Positions 8,565 through 17,486 of a stretch of 64,000 nt of DNA are shown here, in pieces. The first letter of the stretch is position 1; every line of letters starts with the position of its first letter. Location: positions 1 to 64,000 of the forward strand of contig CASEEU010000012.1 in the NCBI GenBank assembly GCA_949287075.1. The letters run 5' to 3'. The notes beneath the pieces were generated by a model, which saw only the letters and a list, made by a program, of their open reading frames with translations, was not told the DNA's origin and ran no database searches. The stretch comes from an uncultured Eubacteriales bacterium. GTDB lineage: Bacteria; Bacillota; Clostridia; TANB77; CAG-508. Both the position numbers and the translations under genes were made by a program.

Positions 8565-10077
8565 TTAGAGGAATTTTTTCATTTTCATATAAACGTGTTT
8601 TCTATCAAATACTATCATAAAAATCAAATAAAATAAAATAAATAAAGCAATTTGCATAATGGTATTTAATGAAAAATTTGAAAAAGTGATAGGTAATAGT
8701 TTAATTAGTAAATAAGATACTAGACAAGCAAAAATAGGTCTTACAACAAATTTTTTTAAATTTACAGAATAGTTAATTTTTTTCTTTAATTGAATACTAC
8801 TAATGGTAAAGTTTAAAAGTTCACTTACAAAAATACTTAAAATATATCCATACATTCCCATGATCGGAACAATAAAAAAGATAATCGAAATGGTAACTAA
8901 TAAATCAATGATGTTGCAAACCATAACACTTACTTGTTCATTAATACCTTTTAGCATATTATCAATAATATTATCTATATACATAAAAAAGATAAGAGGT
9001 GCTAATATTTTTATCCATTTACCTGCCTCAATAGATTGATAAACCATAAGACTAATTTCATTTGCAAATATAATAAAAACACCAGTTACACAAATAGAAA
9101 AAATAAAAGTAACTTTAAAAATCGTATCACAAACAGTTTTTAACCTGTTATAATTCCCACCAGCAAGCAATCGCGAAAATTCTGGAACCAATAATCCGCT
9201 AAAAGAACCGATGAGAACATTTGCAAACATAATAACAGGCATAACCATTCCGACTAATTAAACCATAGTTAGAAACAGCTAAAGAATAGGAAATGCCAGA
9301 TAATTCTAATCGAATGGGAATTAGGAATTGTTTTAAAGAAGAAAGTCCAGAGCGGATGCAAGAAGTGATACTAATAGGAAAAGCAATTGTAAAAATTTTT
9401 TTCTTCATCTGTACTGGTAAACTTCTTTTAGATATGTATTTTCTCCTATCAATCAAATAAAAGATGATGTTTAAACTAAAGGAGAATACTTCTGAAATAA
9501 CATCAGCCAAAATAAGAAAAATACAAATAGATTCTACATCTTTTGAAGAATTAAAATATAGCAAACAAACAGTAGCAATGATTTTTACACTGGTTTCTAA
9601 AATTTGTGAAATAGCACTCTTATAAGGCTTTTCAACAGAAGAAAAATACCCACCAATCACAGAGGAAATGGAAATCAGTGGTAACCCAAGTGAAATTAGG
9701 TAAAGAGGAATTCTTGATACCATATTTTTTAACCAAGTAGCAGAAATAATAGGGGTAAATAAAATTACGAGAATTGAAGAAAAAACCCCTAATAATAATC
9801 CAAATATAATAGAGGTTTTTACAGCTTTTATGCCATTAATATAATTTCCTTTGGCAAATTCTTCAGAAACAATACAAGTGCAAGCAATGCCAATTCCAGA
9901 AGTAGCAACTGTAATTGCAAAATTATAAACAGACATAATCAAACTAAAGATACCAATTGCTTCAGAACCTACTTTATTTGCTACATATATATTAAAAATT
10001 AGTCCAATACCACGCATACTAAGTGCGGTTATAGTTAAAATAATACCATTAATAAAAAATAATTTTGTCTTTCTCAA
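8565..10077 (-). CDS. SpoVB/MurJ-superfamily polysaccharide flippase with a CGGA +1 recoding site
   Basis: About 503 residues when read through the site at 9252-9249, the usual length for SpoVB-type MOP-superfamily flippases. There are many hydrophobic segments, starting with LFFINGIILTITALSMRGIG; such proteins flip lipid-linked sugars or peptidoglycan precursors across the membrane. The first 275 residues are in one frame and the last 227 in the +1 frame. Skipping one C joins them as ISYSLAVSNYGLIS-G-MVMPVIMFA, continuous hydrophobic family-like sequence. TTG start at 10077 preceded by AAAGGTG. Read as triplets the first part would end in an unrelated short Cys-rich tail. Confidence 0.82.
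9249..9252 (-). other. CGGA recoding site 3 (flippase)
   Basis: On the minus strand, in-frame CGG (AGT CGG AAT) where a +1 shift to GGA is needed to continue the flippase. Confidence 0.65.
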
Positions 10078-10119
10078 AATATCACCTTTTTAAATGATAT
10101 TAAGGAAAAACAAAAATTA

Positions 10120-10183
10120 TGTCCCATCAACAAACGAACTCTATGGGACAAATGTCGCACAGAAAAACGAACTCAATGCGACA
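10120..10183. repeat. Two tandem hairpins with identical loop core and a compensatory base change
   Basis: Unit 1: TGTCCCAT (10120-10127), 15-base loop, ATGGGACA (10143-10150). Unit 2: TGTCGCAC (10153-10160), 15-base loop, ATGCGACA (10176-10183). Both loops contain AACGAACTC. The central C-G pair of unit 1 is G-C in unit 2. The second loop carries the stop codon of the VanW gene. The element probably acts in the minus-strand transcript. Confidence 0.75.
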
Positions 10184-10889
10184 TTAATGTGACATTGACA
10201 AGACCTTCTGTAACAGAAGATAAAATTTTTATATCATTTCCCGTATCATTTCGAAATTTAAAATCATAACTACCGTGAGCAACAGCAGCATCTTTACCAT
10301 CTGGTACATATGGTACATGGTTGCTATGTGGATGTCTTTCGATAACGGTTAAATTAGAAACCGCTAATACAGCATTATATAAGGTACTGCTAACTTGACA
10401 ATTACCACCACCATAGCCTTTTTTCTTATTTCCATCATGGTCATAGATATCGGCTTTTAAATATCCTTTACTACTTGTAGCAGGACCAACTGTATCACAA
10501 AAAGAAAATGTTTCGCCTGTTTTTACAATGGTTCCATCTAATGTAGATGTTGTGATTTCCATGTTTTTTGTTCTATTAGCATCATTAGAATAAATTTTTG
10601 TAGAAAAGGCAGAGAGTTGTTTTTCAAATGCTTTTGCTGTATTTTCTACGTTTGATGTGTTTTCAGCGGTTGTATTTGTGGTTTCAGCAGTAGATTCATT
10701 GTTAGATGTATTTTCTTCATTAGATGTATCGTTTTCACTATTAGATGTGTTATTTTCGGCAGAAGTTCTATTAGCCTCATAATTTGAGTCTTCATTATTT
10801 GGATTCCTATTTTGCATATAAAAATAAATACCAATTCCAATTAATGCAAGTATAGCAAGGATAATAAAGATTCGTGCTTTTTTATTCAT
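10173..10889 (-). CDS. VanW-family membrane-anchored protein
   Basis: 238 residues. A short cytoplasmic N-terminus, one membrane segment (about residues 7-24) and a long Asn/Thr/Ser/Glu-rich spacer (about 28-85) lead to a VanW domain with the marks ETFSFCDTVGP, KGYGGGNCQVSSTLYNAVL and HPHSNHVPYVPDGKDA. The domain should sit outside the membrane. VanW proteins occur near vancomycin-resistance and cell-wall genes, but their activity is not established. The last codons run into the tandem hairpin repeat, which supplies the stop, so the original C-terminus may have been a little different. Divergent from the small membrane protein at 10993. Confidence 0.85.
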   Translation of the reverse strand: MNKKARIFIILAILALIGIGIYFYMQNRNPNNEDSNYEANRTSAENNTSNSENDTSNEENTSNNESTAETTNTTAENTSNVENTAKAFEKQLSAFSTKIYSNDANRTKNMEITTSTLDGTIVKTGETFSFCDTVGPATSSKGYLKADIYDHDGNKKKGYGGGNCQVSSTLYNAVLAVSNLTVIERHPHSNHVPYVPDGKDAAVAHGSYDFKFRNDTGNDIKILSSVTEGLVNVTLMSH

Positions 10890-10930
10890 TCAAATCACCA
10901 ATTTTATTGTAACCAAAAGTTTAAAAATTA

Positions 10931-10959
10931 TTGACAATTCAAGAAAAAATATATATAAT
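10931..10959 (+). promoter_or_regulatory. Sigma-A promoter
   Basis: TTGACA (10931-10936), 17-base spacer, TATAAT (10954-10959), upstream of the small membrane protein at 10993. Confidence 0.75.
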
Positions 10960-10992
10960 TATATATGGATATTATGGAAAGGAAGAAAACAT

Positions 10993-11172
10993 ATGCTTGC
11001 TAAATATTGGAAAAAAATTGGAATGGTTATTTTAATAGTAGCTTGTGTGTTTAATATCATGAATAAATTGGTACATAAACTTTCACTAAACAGTGAAATG
11101 TTGTCATCTGCACAATATATTTATGACCAACAACAAAATGAAACAAATAATAATGAAAATAACACAAATTAG
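10993..11172 (+). CDS. Small membrane protein, unknown function
   Basis: 59 residues. A hydrophobic segment (IGMVILIVACVFNIM, about residues 9-23) is followed by a polar Gln/Asn/Glu-rich tail (DQQQNETNNNENN). RBS AAAGGAAG upstream of ATG 10993 and a good promoter support it. I do not recognise it. It lies directly upstream of the rpmE promoter; the TAG stop overlaps the approach to that promoter, so the two genes are probably transcribed separately. Confidence 0.6.
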   Translation: MLAKYWKKIGMVILIVACVFNIMNKLVHKLSLNSEMLSSAQYIYDQQQNETNNNENNTN

Positions 11173-11175
11173 GAC

Positions 11176-11204
11176 TTGAAAAATATAAAAAAATATGTTA
11201 TGAT
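11176..11204 (+). promoter_or_regulatory. Promoter of rpmE
   Basis: TTGAAA (11176-11181), 17-base spacer, TATGAT (11199-11204). Confidence 0.65.
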
Positions 11205-11250
11205 AAAAAACAGTCATATTATTTCAAATTAAGAAAGAGGTGAACAATCA

Positions 11251-11451
11251 ATGAAAGAAGGATTACATCCAAATTATAACCAAACAACAATCACATGTGC
11301 ATGTGGTAATGTTTTAGAAGTTGGTTCAACAAAAAAAGATATTAAAGTAGATATATGCTCTAAATGTCATCCATTCTGGACAGGAAACCTAAGACAAGAA
11401 ACAGCTGGTGGTAGAGCAGATAGATTTAAGAAAAAATATGGACTTGCATAA
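11251..11451 (+). CDS. rpmE: 50S ribosomal protein L31, zinc type
   Basis: 66 residues. Begins [20 protein letters not shown]; the CxC plus the later [10 protein letters not shown] give the zinc-ribbon form of L31. Part of the large ribosomal subunit, contacting the 5S rRNA region and the inter-subunit bridge. RBS AAAGAGGTG upstream. Own promoter and terminator. Confidence 0.97.
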   Translation: MKEGLHPNYNQTTITCACGNVLEVGSTKKDIKVDICSKCHPFWTGNLRQETAGGRADRFKKKYGLA

Positions 11452-11456
11452 AAATG

Positions 11457-11484
11457 AAAGTAGAAAAACTCTACTTTTATTTTT
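11457..11484 (+). terminator. Terminator of rpmE
   Basis: AAAGTAGA, AAAAC loop, TCTACTTT, then a T-rich run. Confidence 0.75.
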
Positions 11485-11512
11485 TTATAAAAAATTTTTA
11501 TAGATAGTTTCA

Positions 11513-11546
11513 TAAAAAAACCACTTCTGTTTTTCAGAGTGGTTTT
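11513..11546 (-). terminator. Terminator of the 224-residue gene
   Basis: AAACCACT and AGTGGTTT form the stem; on the minus strand a run of T follows. The stem begins at the stop codon. Confidence 0.75.
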
Positions 11547-12219
11547 AAATATATCTATATAATTTTGCAATTTCTTCAGAAGTTAATATATCTTGAACTT
11601 TTAACTTTGTCATTTTACCAGATAAAGGAGAATGAATAGCTCCTTTTGGTGTTAAATAAACCAAATAATTGTATGAAGATAGGAATAATTCTACATTTCC
11701 ATTATCATTTGTATCATATCCATATCCAAACTCGGTAAATTGGTTATCTGGATTTAATGTTAAAAAAGTTACATATGGTCTAAAATTATTATTTTTATCT
11801 GCAATTTCATAAGTTACCAAAAATACTTCACTAAAAGAGATACCTTCTAATTCAAAACTTTTAATATATTTTATATCTAATAAATTTAAAAATCTTGCTT
11901 CATCAGAAAGATATGTGTATTCAGGGAGATCTTTTATAGGTTTTAAATCCTTTGTGGTTAAAAAATATGGATTTACGGTATTTCCTGATAAAGCATCTAC
12001 AAAAGATTTCATATCTAACATTCCCCATAAAGCTAAGATATGTTTATCTATTTTATGTTTTATATCTCTTTTTAATAAATCATTGGTGTTTAATAATTGC
12101 AAATCTTCTAACGAGAAATTTTTGTTTTCATTTTTTGCTTGTCTATATATTTCAACTATATTAGAACGACCAGTTCTTTTAGAAGTTTTTGTTTTTAATA
12201 AAGAATCAAAATCATTCAT
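11545..12219 (-). CDS. Hypothetical protein, 224 residues
   Basis: Soluble, no signal peptide or membrane segment. The N-terminal 60 residues are charged and probably helical; the C-terminal half is richer in aromatics and beta-type sequence (SFSEVFLVTYEIADKNNN, FGYGYDTNDNGNVELFLSSY), which could be a small beta-sandwich. I do not recognise the family. ATG 12219 has AGGAGG closely upstream. It is a lone minus-strand gene between rpmE and miaB with its own terminator. Codon use resembles the resident genes. Confidence 0.7.
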   Translation of the reverse strand: MNDFDSLLKTKTSKRTGRSNIVEIYRQAKNENKNFSLEDLQLLNTNDLLKRDIKHKIDKHILALWGMLDMKSFVDALSGNTVNPYFLTTKDLKPIKDLPEYTYLSDEARFLNLLDIKYIKSFELEGISFSEVFLVTYEIADKNNNFRPYVTFLTLNPDNQFTEFGYGYDTNDNGNVELFLSSYNYLVYLTPKGAIHSPLSGKMTKLKVQDILTSEEIAKLYRYI

Positions 12220-12355
12220 ATCCTAAAATCCTCCTTCGTATATCTTTTAATATATTATACCATTAAAAATAAGATAAAAAAAGATTTTACTAACAAATTT
12301 CTTGCAAAAATCCCCAAAATATAATAAAATATGCAGATGATGGAGGTATTGATTA

Positions 12356-13768
12356 GTGGATACAATAAACGAAGTAAAAAAGCAAGAAGAATATATAAAA
12401 AAAGTGAAAGAATTAAATCAAGGAAAGATATTAAAATATCATATTTTAACAATGGGTTGTCAATTAAATGAAAATGATTCAGAAAAACTTTGTGGAATGT
12501 TAGAAGAAATGGGATATATAAGAACAGATAGATTTCAAGATGCTGATTTAAACTTATTTAATACTTGTTGTGTAAGAGAAAATGCAGAAGATAAGCTATT
12601 TGGAAAATTGGGAGAATTAAAACGTGTAAAGGAAGAAAAAGGAACCATTATTGCAATTGGTGGTTGTATGATGCAAGAAAAACATATAACAGATAAGATT
12701 AAAGAAAGCTATCCATTTGTTGATATCTTATTTGGAACACATACATTATATCGTTTTCCAGAAGATTTATATAAGGCATTAATCGAAAAGAAAAAACAAG
12801 AAGATATCCTAGATATTGATGGAGAGATCTATGAAGGGTTGCCAATTAAAAGAGATAGCAATATAAAAGCATCTGTTACGATTATGAATGGTTGCAATAA
12901 TTTTTGTACCTATTGTATCGTGCCTTATGTAAGAGGAAGAGAAAGAAGTAGAGAACCAAAAGAGATTATTAAAGAAGTAAAAGAATTAGCAAAACAAGGA
13001 TACAAGGAAATTACGTTATTAGGTCAAAATGTCAATTCCTATTTGAGAGTAGAAAAAGAAAAAGGAAAATCATTTGAAGAATATGAAGGAGTTCATTCTT
13101 TTGCAACATTATTAAGAGCAATTAACAAAATAGAGGGAATAGAAAGAATTCGATTTGTTTCACCACATCCAAAAGATTTTACAGATGATGTGATTGAAGC
13201 AATTGCCGACTGTGATAAAGTATGTAAATTGATACATTTGCCATTACAATCTGGAAATACAAAAGTATTAAAAGAAATGAATCGAAGATATACAAAAGAA
13301 CAATATTTACATTTGGTAGAGAAAATGAAAGCAAAAATACCAAATTTAACTTTATCAACAGATATTATTGTTGGATTTCCAGGAGAAACAGAGGAAGAAT
13401 TTGAAGATACATTAGATGTTGTCAAAAAAGTGAGATTTGAACAAGTATATATGTTTATTTATTCAAGAAGAGTGGGAACACCAGGAGATAAAATGGAAAA
13501 TCAAATTCCAGAAGAAATTAAACATAAACGTTTTGATAGACTAAAAGCATTGGTGGAAAGCCAAATAGAAGAAAATAACCAAAAATATGTAGGAACCATT
13601 CAAAAAGTATTGGTTGAGGGAACCAGTAAAAATAATGAAAATATGTTAACAGGAAGAACAGATAGCAATAAAGTGGTTATTTTTGAAGGAGATAAAAGCT
13701 TGATTAACCAAATGATAGATTTAAAAATTGTGTCAGAACATATGTGGTATTTAAAAGGAAATATATAA
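12356..13768 (+). CDS. miaB: tRNA-2-methylthio-N6-dimethylallyladenosine synthase
   Basis: 470 residues. The N-terminal UPF0004 domain (ILTMGCQLNENDSEKL) carries the auxiliary-cluster cysteines, followed by the radical SAM motif CNNFCTYCIVPYVRGRERS (CxxxCxxC) and a C-terminal TRAM-like domain. MiaB methylthiolates i6A37 in tRNAs reading U-starting codons. GTG start at 12356 with GGAGGT eight bases upstream; no in-frame ATG fits the N-terminus. It lies 36 bases upstream of mutS, the classic Firmicutes miaB-mutS arrangement, and probably shares its transcript. Confidence 0.96.
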   Translation: MDTINEVKKQEEYIKKVKELNQGKILKYHILTMGCQLNENDSEKLCGMLEEMGYIRTDRFQDADLNLFNTCCVRENAEDKLFGKLGELKRVKEEKGTIIAIGGCMMQEKHITDKIKESYPFVDILFGTHTLYRFPEDLYKALIEKKKQEDILDIDGEIYEGLPIKRDSNIKASVTIMNGCNNFCTYCIVPYVRGRERSREPKEIIKEVKELAKQGYKEITLLGQNVNSYLRVEKEKGKSFEEYEGVHSFATLLRAINKIEGIERIRFVSPHPKDFTDDVIEAIADCDKVCKLIHLPLQSGNTKVLKEMNRRYTKEQYLHLVEKMKAKIPNLTLSTDIIVGFPGETEEEFEDTLDVVKKVRFEQVYMFIYSRRVGTPGDKMENQIPEEIKHKRFDRLKALVESQIEENNQKYVGTIQKVLVEGTSKNNENMLTGRTDSNKVVIFEGDKSLINQMIDLKIVSEHMWYLKGNI

Positions 13769-13804
13769 CATAAAAACAAAAGGAAAGGGAAGGAAGAAAT
13801 ATAA

Positions 13805-16432
13805 ATGTCAGAAAATAAAAACAAAGAATTTTCACCTATGATGCAGAGATACCTTGAAACCAAAGAACAATACAAAGATTGTATTTTGTTTTATAGATTA
13901 GGTGACTTTTATGAAATGTTTTTTGATGATGCTATTACTGCAGCAAGAGAATTAGAAATCACATTAACTGGAAAAGATTGTGGACAAGAAGAAAGAGCAC
14001 CTATGGCAGGTGTACCACATCATGCTGCTGAAATGTATATCTCAAGACTAATTGCCAAAGGATATAAAGTTGCTATATGTGAACAACTAGAAGACCCTAA
14101 AAATGCAAAAGGAATTGTCAAAAGAGGCGTTATTAGAGTCGTTACACCGGGTACCATTGTAGAGAGTAATATGCTAGAAGAAAGAAAAAATAATTATATC
14201 ATGTCTATTTTTAAATCTGGAATCTATTTTGGTATTAGTGTATGTGACATATCAACAGGAGAAGTTTATGCAGCAGAAATTAAAGACAATAATAATTTTC
14301 CACAATTATTAGATGAAATTGCAAGATATACACCATCAGAATTGGTGATTAATTCTAATTTAGCAGATTGCACAGAAGAAATGAGTAAAATTAGAGAACG
14401 TTTTAATACATATATCACAAGATTTCAGGATAAATTTTTTGATAGTAAACCAGACATTATCAAATTACGATTTAACTTAGTAGACACCAATCAAAAACCG
14501 ATTGAAAATATAGAAGAAAGAAGTTTTGCAGTAGCAAGTATTAATGCTTTAATTGAATATATAGAGCAAACACAAATGACTAGTTTAGATCATATTAATA
14601 AAATTACGATTTATCAAATATCTAAATATATGTCATTAGATATGAATGCTAGAAGAAATCTAGAAATTACAGAAAAGATGAGAGATAAATCTAAAAAAGG
14701 AACTTTGTTATGGGTATTAGATAAAACATCAACCTCTATGGGAGGAAGACATTTAAGAAGATGGCTAAATGATCCATTAATCGATACATTAGAAATTAAT
14801 AGAAGATTAGAAGCTGTCAAAGAATTAAAAGAAAATATCATGTTAAGAGGAGACGTCATTGATAATCTAAAAAAGGTCTATGATATTGAAAGACTAGCAG
14901 GAAAAATGGCTTATGGAAATGCCAATGCAAGAGATATGATTACATTAAAAAATTCTTTAGCAAGATTACCAGAAGTAAAAACTGTTTTGCAAACCACAGA
15001 ATCTCCAATGTTAAAAAACATATATGAAAATTTAGATGAATTACAAGACATTTATGAATTGATTGAAAAATCGATTGTAGATGATCCACCAATGACTGTA
15101 AAAGATGGTGGAATCATTAAAATGGGTTATGATGAAGAAGTCGATAAATTAAAAACAGCAACAACAGAAGGAAAGAATTGGATTATTCAATTAGAAGCTG
15201 AAGAAAAAGAAAAAACAGGAATTAAAAACTTAAAAGTAGGATTTAATAAAGTATTCGGATATTTTATAGAAGTTACCAAATCAAACTTAGAGCAAGTTCC
15301 TGAAAGATATATTAGAAAACAAACATTAACAAATGCAGAAAGATATATTACAGAAGAACTAAAAAACTTGGAAAACCAAATTTTAGGTGCGGAAGAAAAA
15401 GTGGTCAACCTAGAATATGACTTATTTACAAAAATAAGAGAAGAAATAGCCCAAAATGTTATTAGATTGCAAAAAACAGCAACAATGGTATCTACATTAG
15501 ACGTATTAGCATCATTTGCACAAGTAGCAGAAGATATGAATTATTGTATGCCACAAGTAGATAATTCAGGAATTATTGATATTAAGGGAGGAAGACATCC
15601 GGTTATAGAAAAAATGTTAGGTGCAGGTGAGTTTGTTGAAAATGATACCTATTTAGATAAAGATGAAAACAGATTATCTATTATTACAGGACCAAATATG
15701 GCAGGTAAATCAACATATATGAGACAAGTTGCATTAATTACCTTAATGGCACAAGTCGGAAGTTTTGTACCAGCAGAAGAGGCTAAAATTGGTGTTGTCG
15801 ATAAAATCTTTACAAGAGTAGGGGCATCTGATGATTTAAGTATGGGACAAAGTACTTTTATGGTAGAAATGATGGAAGTAGCAACGATTTTAAAAGAAGC
15901 AACTCCAAATAGTTTAGTTATCTTAGATGAAATCGGAAGAGGAACATCTACCTATGATGGTTTATCAATTGCTTGGGCAGTGGCAGAATACATTGCAAAT
16001 AAAGAAAAATGTGGTGCAAAAACATTATTTGCAACACACTATCATGAATTAACCGAGCTAGAAGAGAAAATAGAAGGTGTTAAAAATTATTCTATTGCTG
16101 TTAAAGAAAAAGGAGAAGATATTATCTTTTTAAGAAAGATTGTCAGAGGCGGAACAGATGAAAGTTATGGTATTCATGTAGCAAGATTAGCAGGTGTTCC
16201 AAAACTAGTGACAGAAGAGGCAAATAAGATTTTAAAATCTTTAGAAAGAAAAAATATCTTAACTGGTAAAAAAGAAGAAAAGAAAGATAAAAAACAAGTA
16301 GAAGGCCAATTTGATATGTACAATTTCAAATTAGCAGAAATTGCTCATGAAATTGATAAAATCAATTTGAATGAGTTAACACCAATTGATGCATTAAATA
16401 CATTGGTAAGAATAAAAGAAAAGATGAAGTAA
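13805..16432 (+). CDS. mutS: DNA mismatch repair protein MutS
   Basis: 875 residues, full length. The mismatch-binding domain I has the LGDFYEMFFDDA motif (Phe-x-Glu wedge), and the ATPase has GPNMAGKSTYMRQVA (Walker A), DEIGRGTSTYDG (Walker B) and ATHYHEL. It recognises mispairs and recruits MutL. Follows miaB in the same operon; no mutL follows in the window. The 875 codons contain no in-frame CGG, although CGG occurs in other phases. Confidence 0.98.
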   Translation: MSENKNKEFSPMMQRYLETKEQYKDCILFYRLGDFYEMFFDDAITAARELEITLTGKDCGQEERAPMAGVPHHAAEMYISRLIAKGYKVAICEQLEDPKNAKGIVKRGVIRVVTPGTIVESNMLEERKNNYIMSIFKSGIYFGISVCDISTGEVYAAEIKDNNNFPQLLDEIARYTPSELVINSNLADCTEEMSKIRERFNTYITRFQDKFFDSKPDIIKLRFNLVDTNQKPIENIEERSFAVASINALIEYIEQTQMTSLDHINKITIYQISKYMSLDMNARRNLEITEKMRDKSKKGTLLWVLDKTSTSMGGRHLRRWLNDPLIDTLEINRRLEAVKELKENIMLRGDVIDNLKKVYDIERLAGKMAYGNANARDMITLKNSLARLPEVKTVLQTTESPMLKNIYENLDELQDIYELIEKSIVDDPPMTVKDGGIIKMGYDEEVDKLKTATTEGKNWIIQLEAEEKEKTGIKNLKVGFNKVFGYFIEVTKSNLEQVPERYIRKQTLTNAERYITEELKNLENQILGAEEKVVNLEYDLFTKIREEIAQNVIRLQKTATMVSTLDVLASFAQVAEDMNYCMPQVDNSGIIDIKGGRHPVIEKMLGAGEFVENDTYLDKDENRLSIITGPNMAGKSTYMRQVALITLMAQVGSFVPAEEAKIGVVDKIFTRVGASDDLSMGQSTFMVEMMEVATILKEATPNSLVILDEIGRGTSTYDGLSIAWAVAEYIANKEKCGAKTLFATHYHELTELEEKIEGVKNYSIAVKEKGEDIIFLRKIVRGGTDESYGIHVARLAGVPKLVTEEANKILKSLERKNILTGKKEEKKDKKQVEGQFDMYNFKLAEIAHEIDKINLNELTPIDALNTLVRIKEKMK

Positions 16433-16440
16433 TATGATAT

Positions 16441-16468
16441 AAACCTATCCAAGATTGGATAGGTTTTA
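16441..16468 (+). terminator. Terminator of miaB-mutS
   Basis: AAACCTATCC, six-base loop, GGATAGGTTT, short T-rich tail. Confidence 0.75.
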
Positions 16469-16484
16469 TTTATACAACCATAAA

Positions 16485-16514
16485 TTGACATAATATCGCA
16501 TAAAATGATATAAT
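16485..16514 (+). promoter_or_regulatory. Sigma-A promoter
   Basis: TTGACA (16485-16490), 18-base spacer, TATAAT (16509-16514), upstream of the 260-residue gene. Confidence 0.7.
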
Positions 16515-16565
16515 AATAGATAAGTAACTATAATAACTCAACCACAATTAAGGGGAGGTACACGA

Positions 16566-17348
16566 ATGAGAAAATCAGAAGAATTATCAAAAAATATAGA
16601 AGATATGCGGAACCAATTAATGGATTTAGTAGATGAAGATTTCAGAATCCATGAAATTGTAAGGCAATTAGATTATTTTCATCTGGACACAAGACTTGAT
16701 GCAGAAGGGATGATAGAATTTCGTTGTGAACATGGAGTCATTCCTATTGGAAGAAGAGTCAAAGAAAATGAAATGATATATGCGTTGGCGATAATGAGCT
16801 TCTACGGTATTTTGTATTATAAATGCAAAAAAATAATCCGAAGAATCCGGAAAAAGGAATATACTCGAAGGATAGATTCTTTGCTTTTAAATATGGGAAA
16901 AGTAATAAGAAGACAAGCTCTAGATGATATAAAACCGAATGAAAAATTTGAAACAGAAAGGTTTTATAAAGAGTTTGAGAACTTTATCCATGTTGCCATA
17001 AAAGCATTAGGACACAAATATGACCAAATAGGATATAGACACCTTACAGATGTCTATGATGCTGAAGAAGCTAAAGAATTGAAGCATATAAGAGCAATAT
17101 ATGAAAAAGTATATTTTAAAGATAATACAATTACGTACTTTGATTATATTACTAAAACCTCTAAAAACTTTTGCATTGATAATACTGTAGAAATGCAATA
17201 TATGGTTCTGAACTTATATGCAAAGGCATATACAGAATCTGTATTATGGCTAAAAAAGGAAGATCCCACTGGTCAATGGTGTCCTGTAACACCTTGGCAG
17301 CTTATAAGAAAGCTAGATGTGATGATTCCGGATTATTTTCTATATTAA
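16566..17348 (+). CDS. Hypothetical protein, 260 residues, isolated unit
   Basis: No recognised domain. Charged N-terminal helix, one moderately hydrophobic stretch (about residues 75-90, MIYALAIMSFYGILYYKCKK) followed by a very basic patch (IIRRIRKKEYTRR), then a largely helical C-terminal half with many aromatics. It could associate with membrane or nucleic acid, but this is inference. AGGGGAGG upstream of ATG 16566. Codon use differs from the resident genes: CGG is used twice (ATG CGG AAC and ATC CGG AAA), also CCG. Own promoter and terminator, like the SSB-like and 98-residue genes. The heptamer ATGCGGA also occurs, in the same phase, at the UbiA frame-change site. Confidence 0.65.
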   Translation: MRKSEELSKNIEDMRNQLMDLVDEDFRIHEIVRQLDYFHLDTRLDAEGMIEFRCEHGVIPIGRRVKENEMIYALAIMSFYGILYYKCKKIIRRIRKKEYTRRIDSLLLNMGKVIRRQALDDIKPNEKFETERFYKEFENFIHVAIKALGHKYDQIGYRHLTDVYDAEEAKELKHIRAIYEKVYFKDNTITYFDYITKTSKNFCIDNTVEMQYMVLNLYAKAYTESVLWLKKEDPTGQWCPVTPWQLIRKLDVMIPDYFLY

Positions 17349-17354
17349 GTAGAG

Positions 17355-17379
17355 AAGAAGTCAGCAATGGCTTCTTTTC
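17355..17379 (+). terminator. Terminator of the 260-residue gene
   Basis: AAGAAGTC and GGCTTCTT pair (one G-T) around AGCAAT, followed by TTTT. Confidence 0.7.
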
Positions 17380-17457
17380 CTTTATAATAATGATATATCT
17401 ATTATTCTTTCTTTTTTGAAAAAGTAGAGTGTATTTAATGGTTAGGTAACAAAGCAA

Positions 17458-17476
17458 AGGTCGTAATTAGCGACCT
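17458..17476 (-). terminator. Hairpin after asnB
   Basis: AGGTCG and CGACCT pair across a seven-base loop 11 bases beyond the recoded asnB stop. The tract after it is T-rich but interrupted. Confidence 0.5.
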
Positions 17477-17486
17477 ATGAAACATT

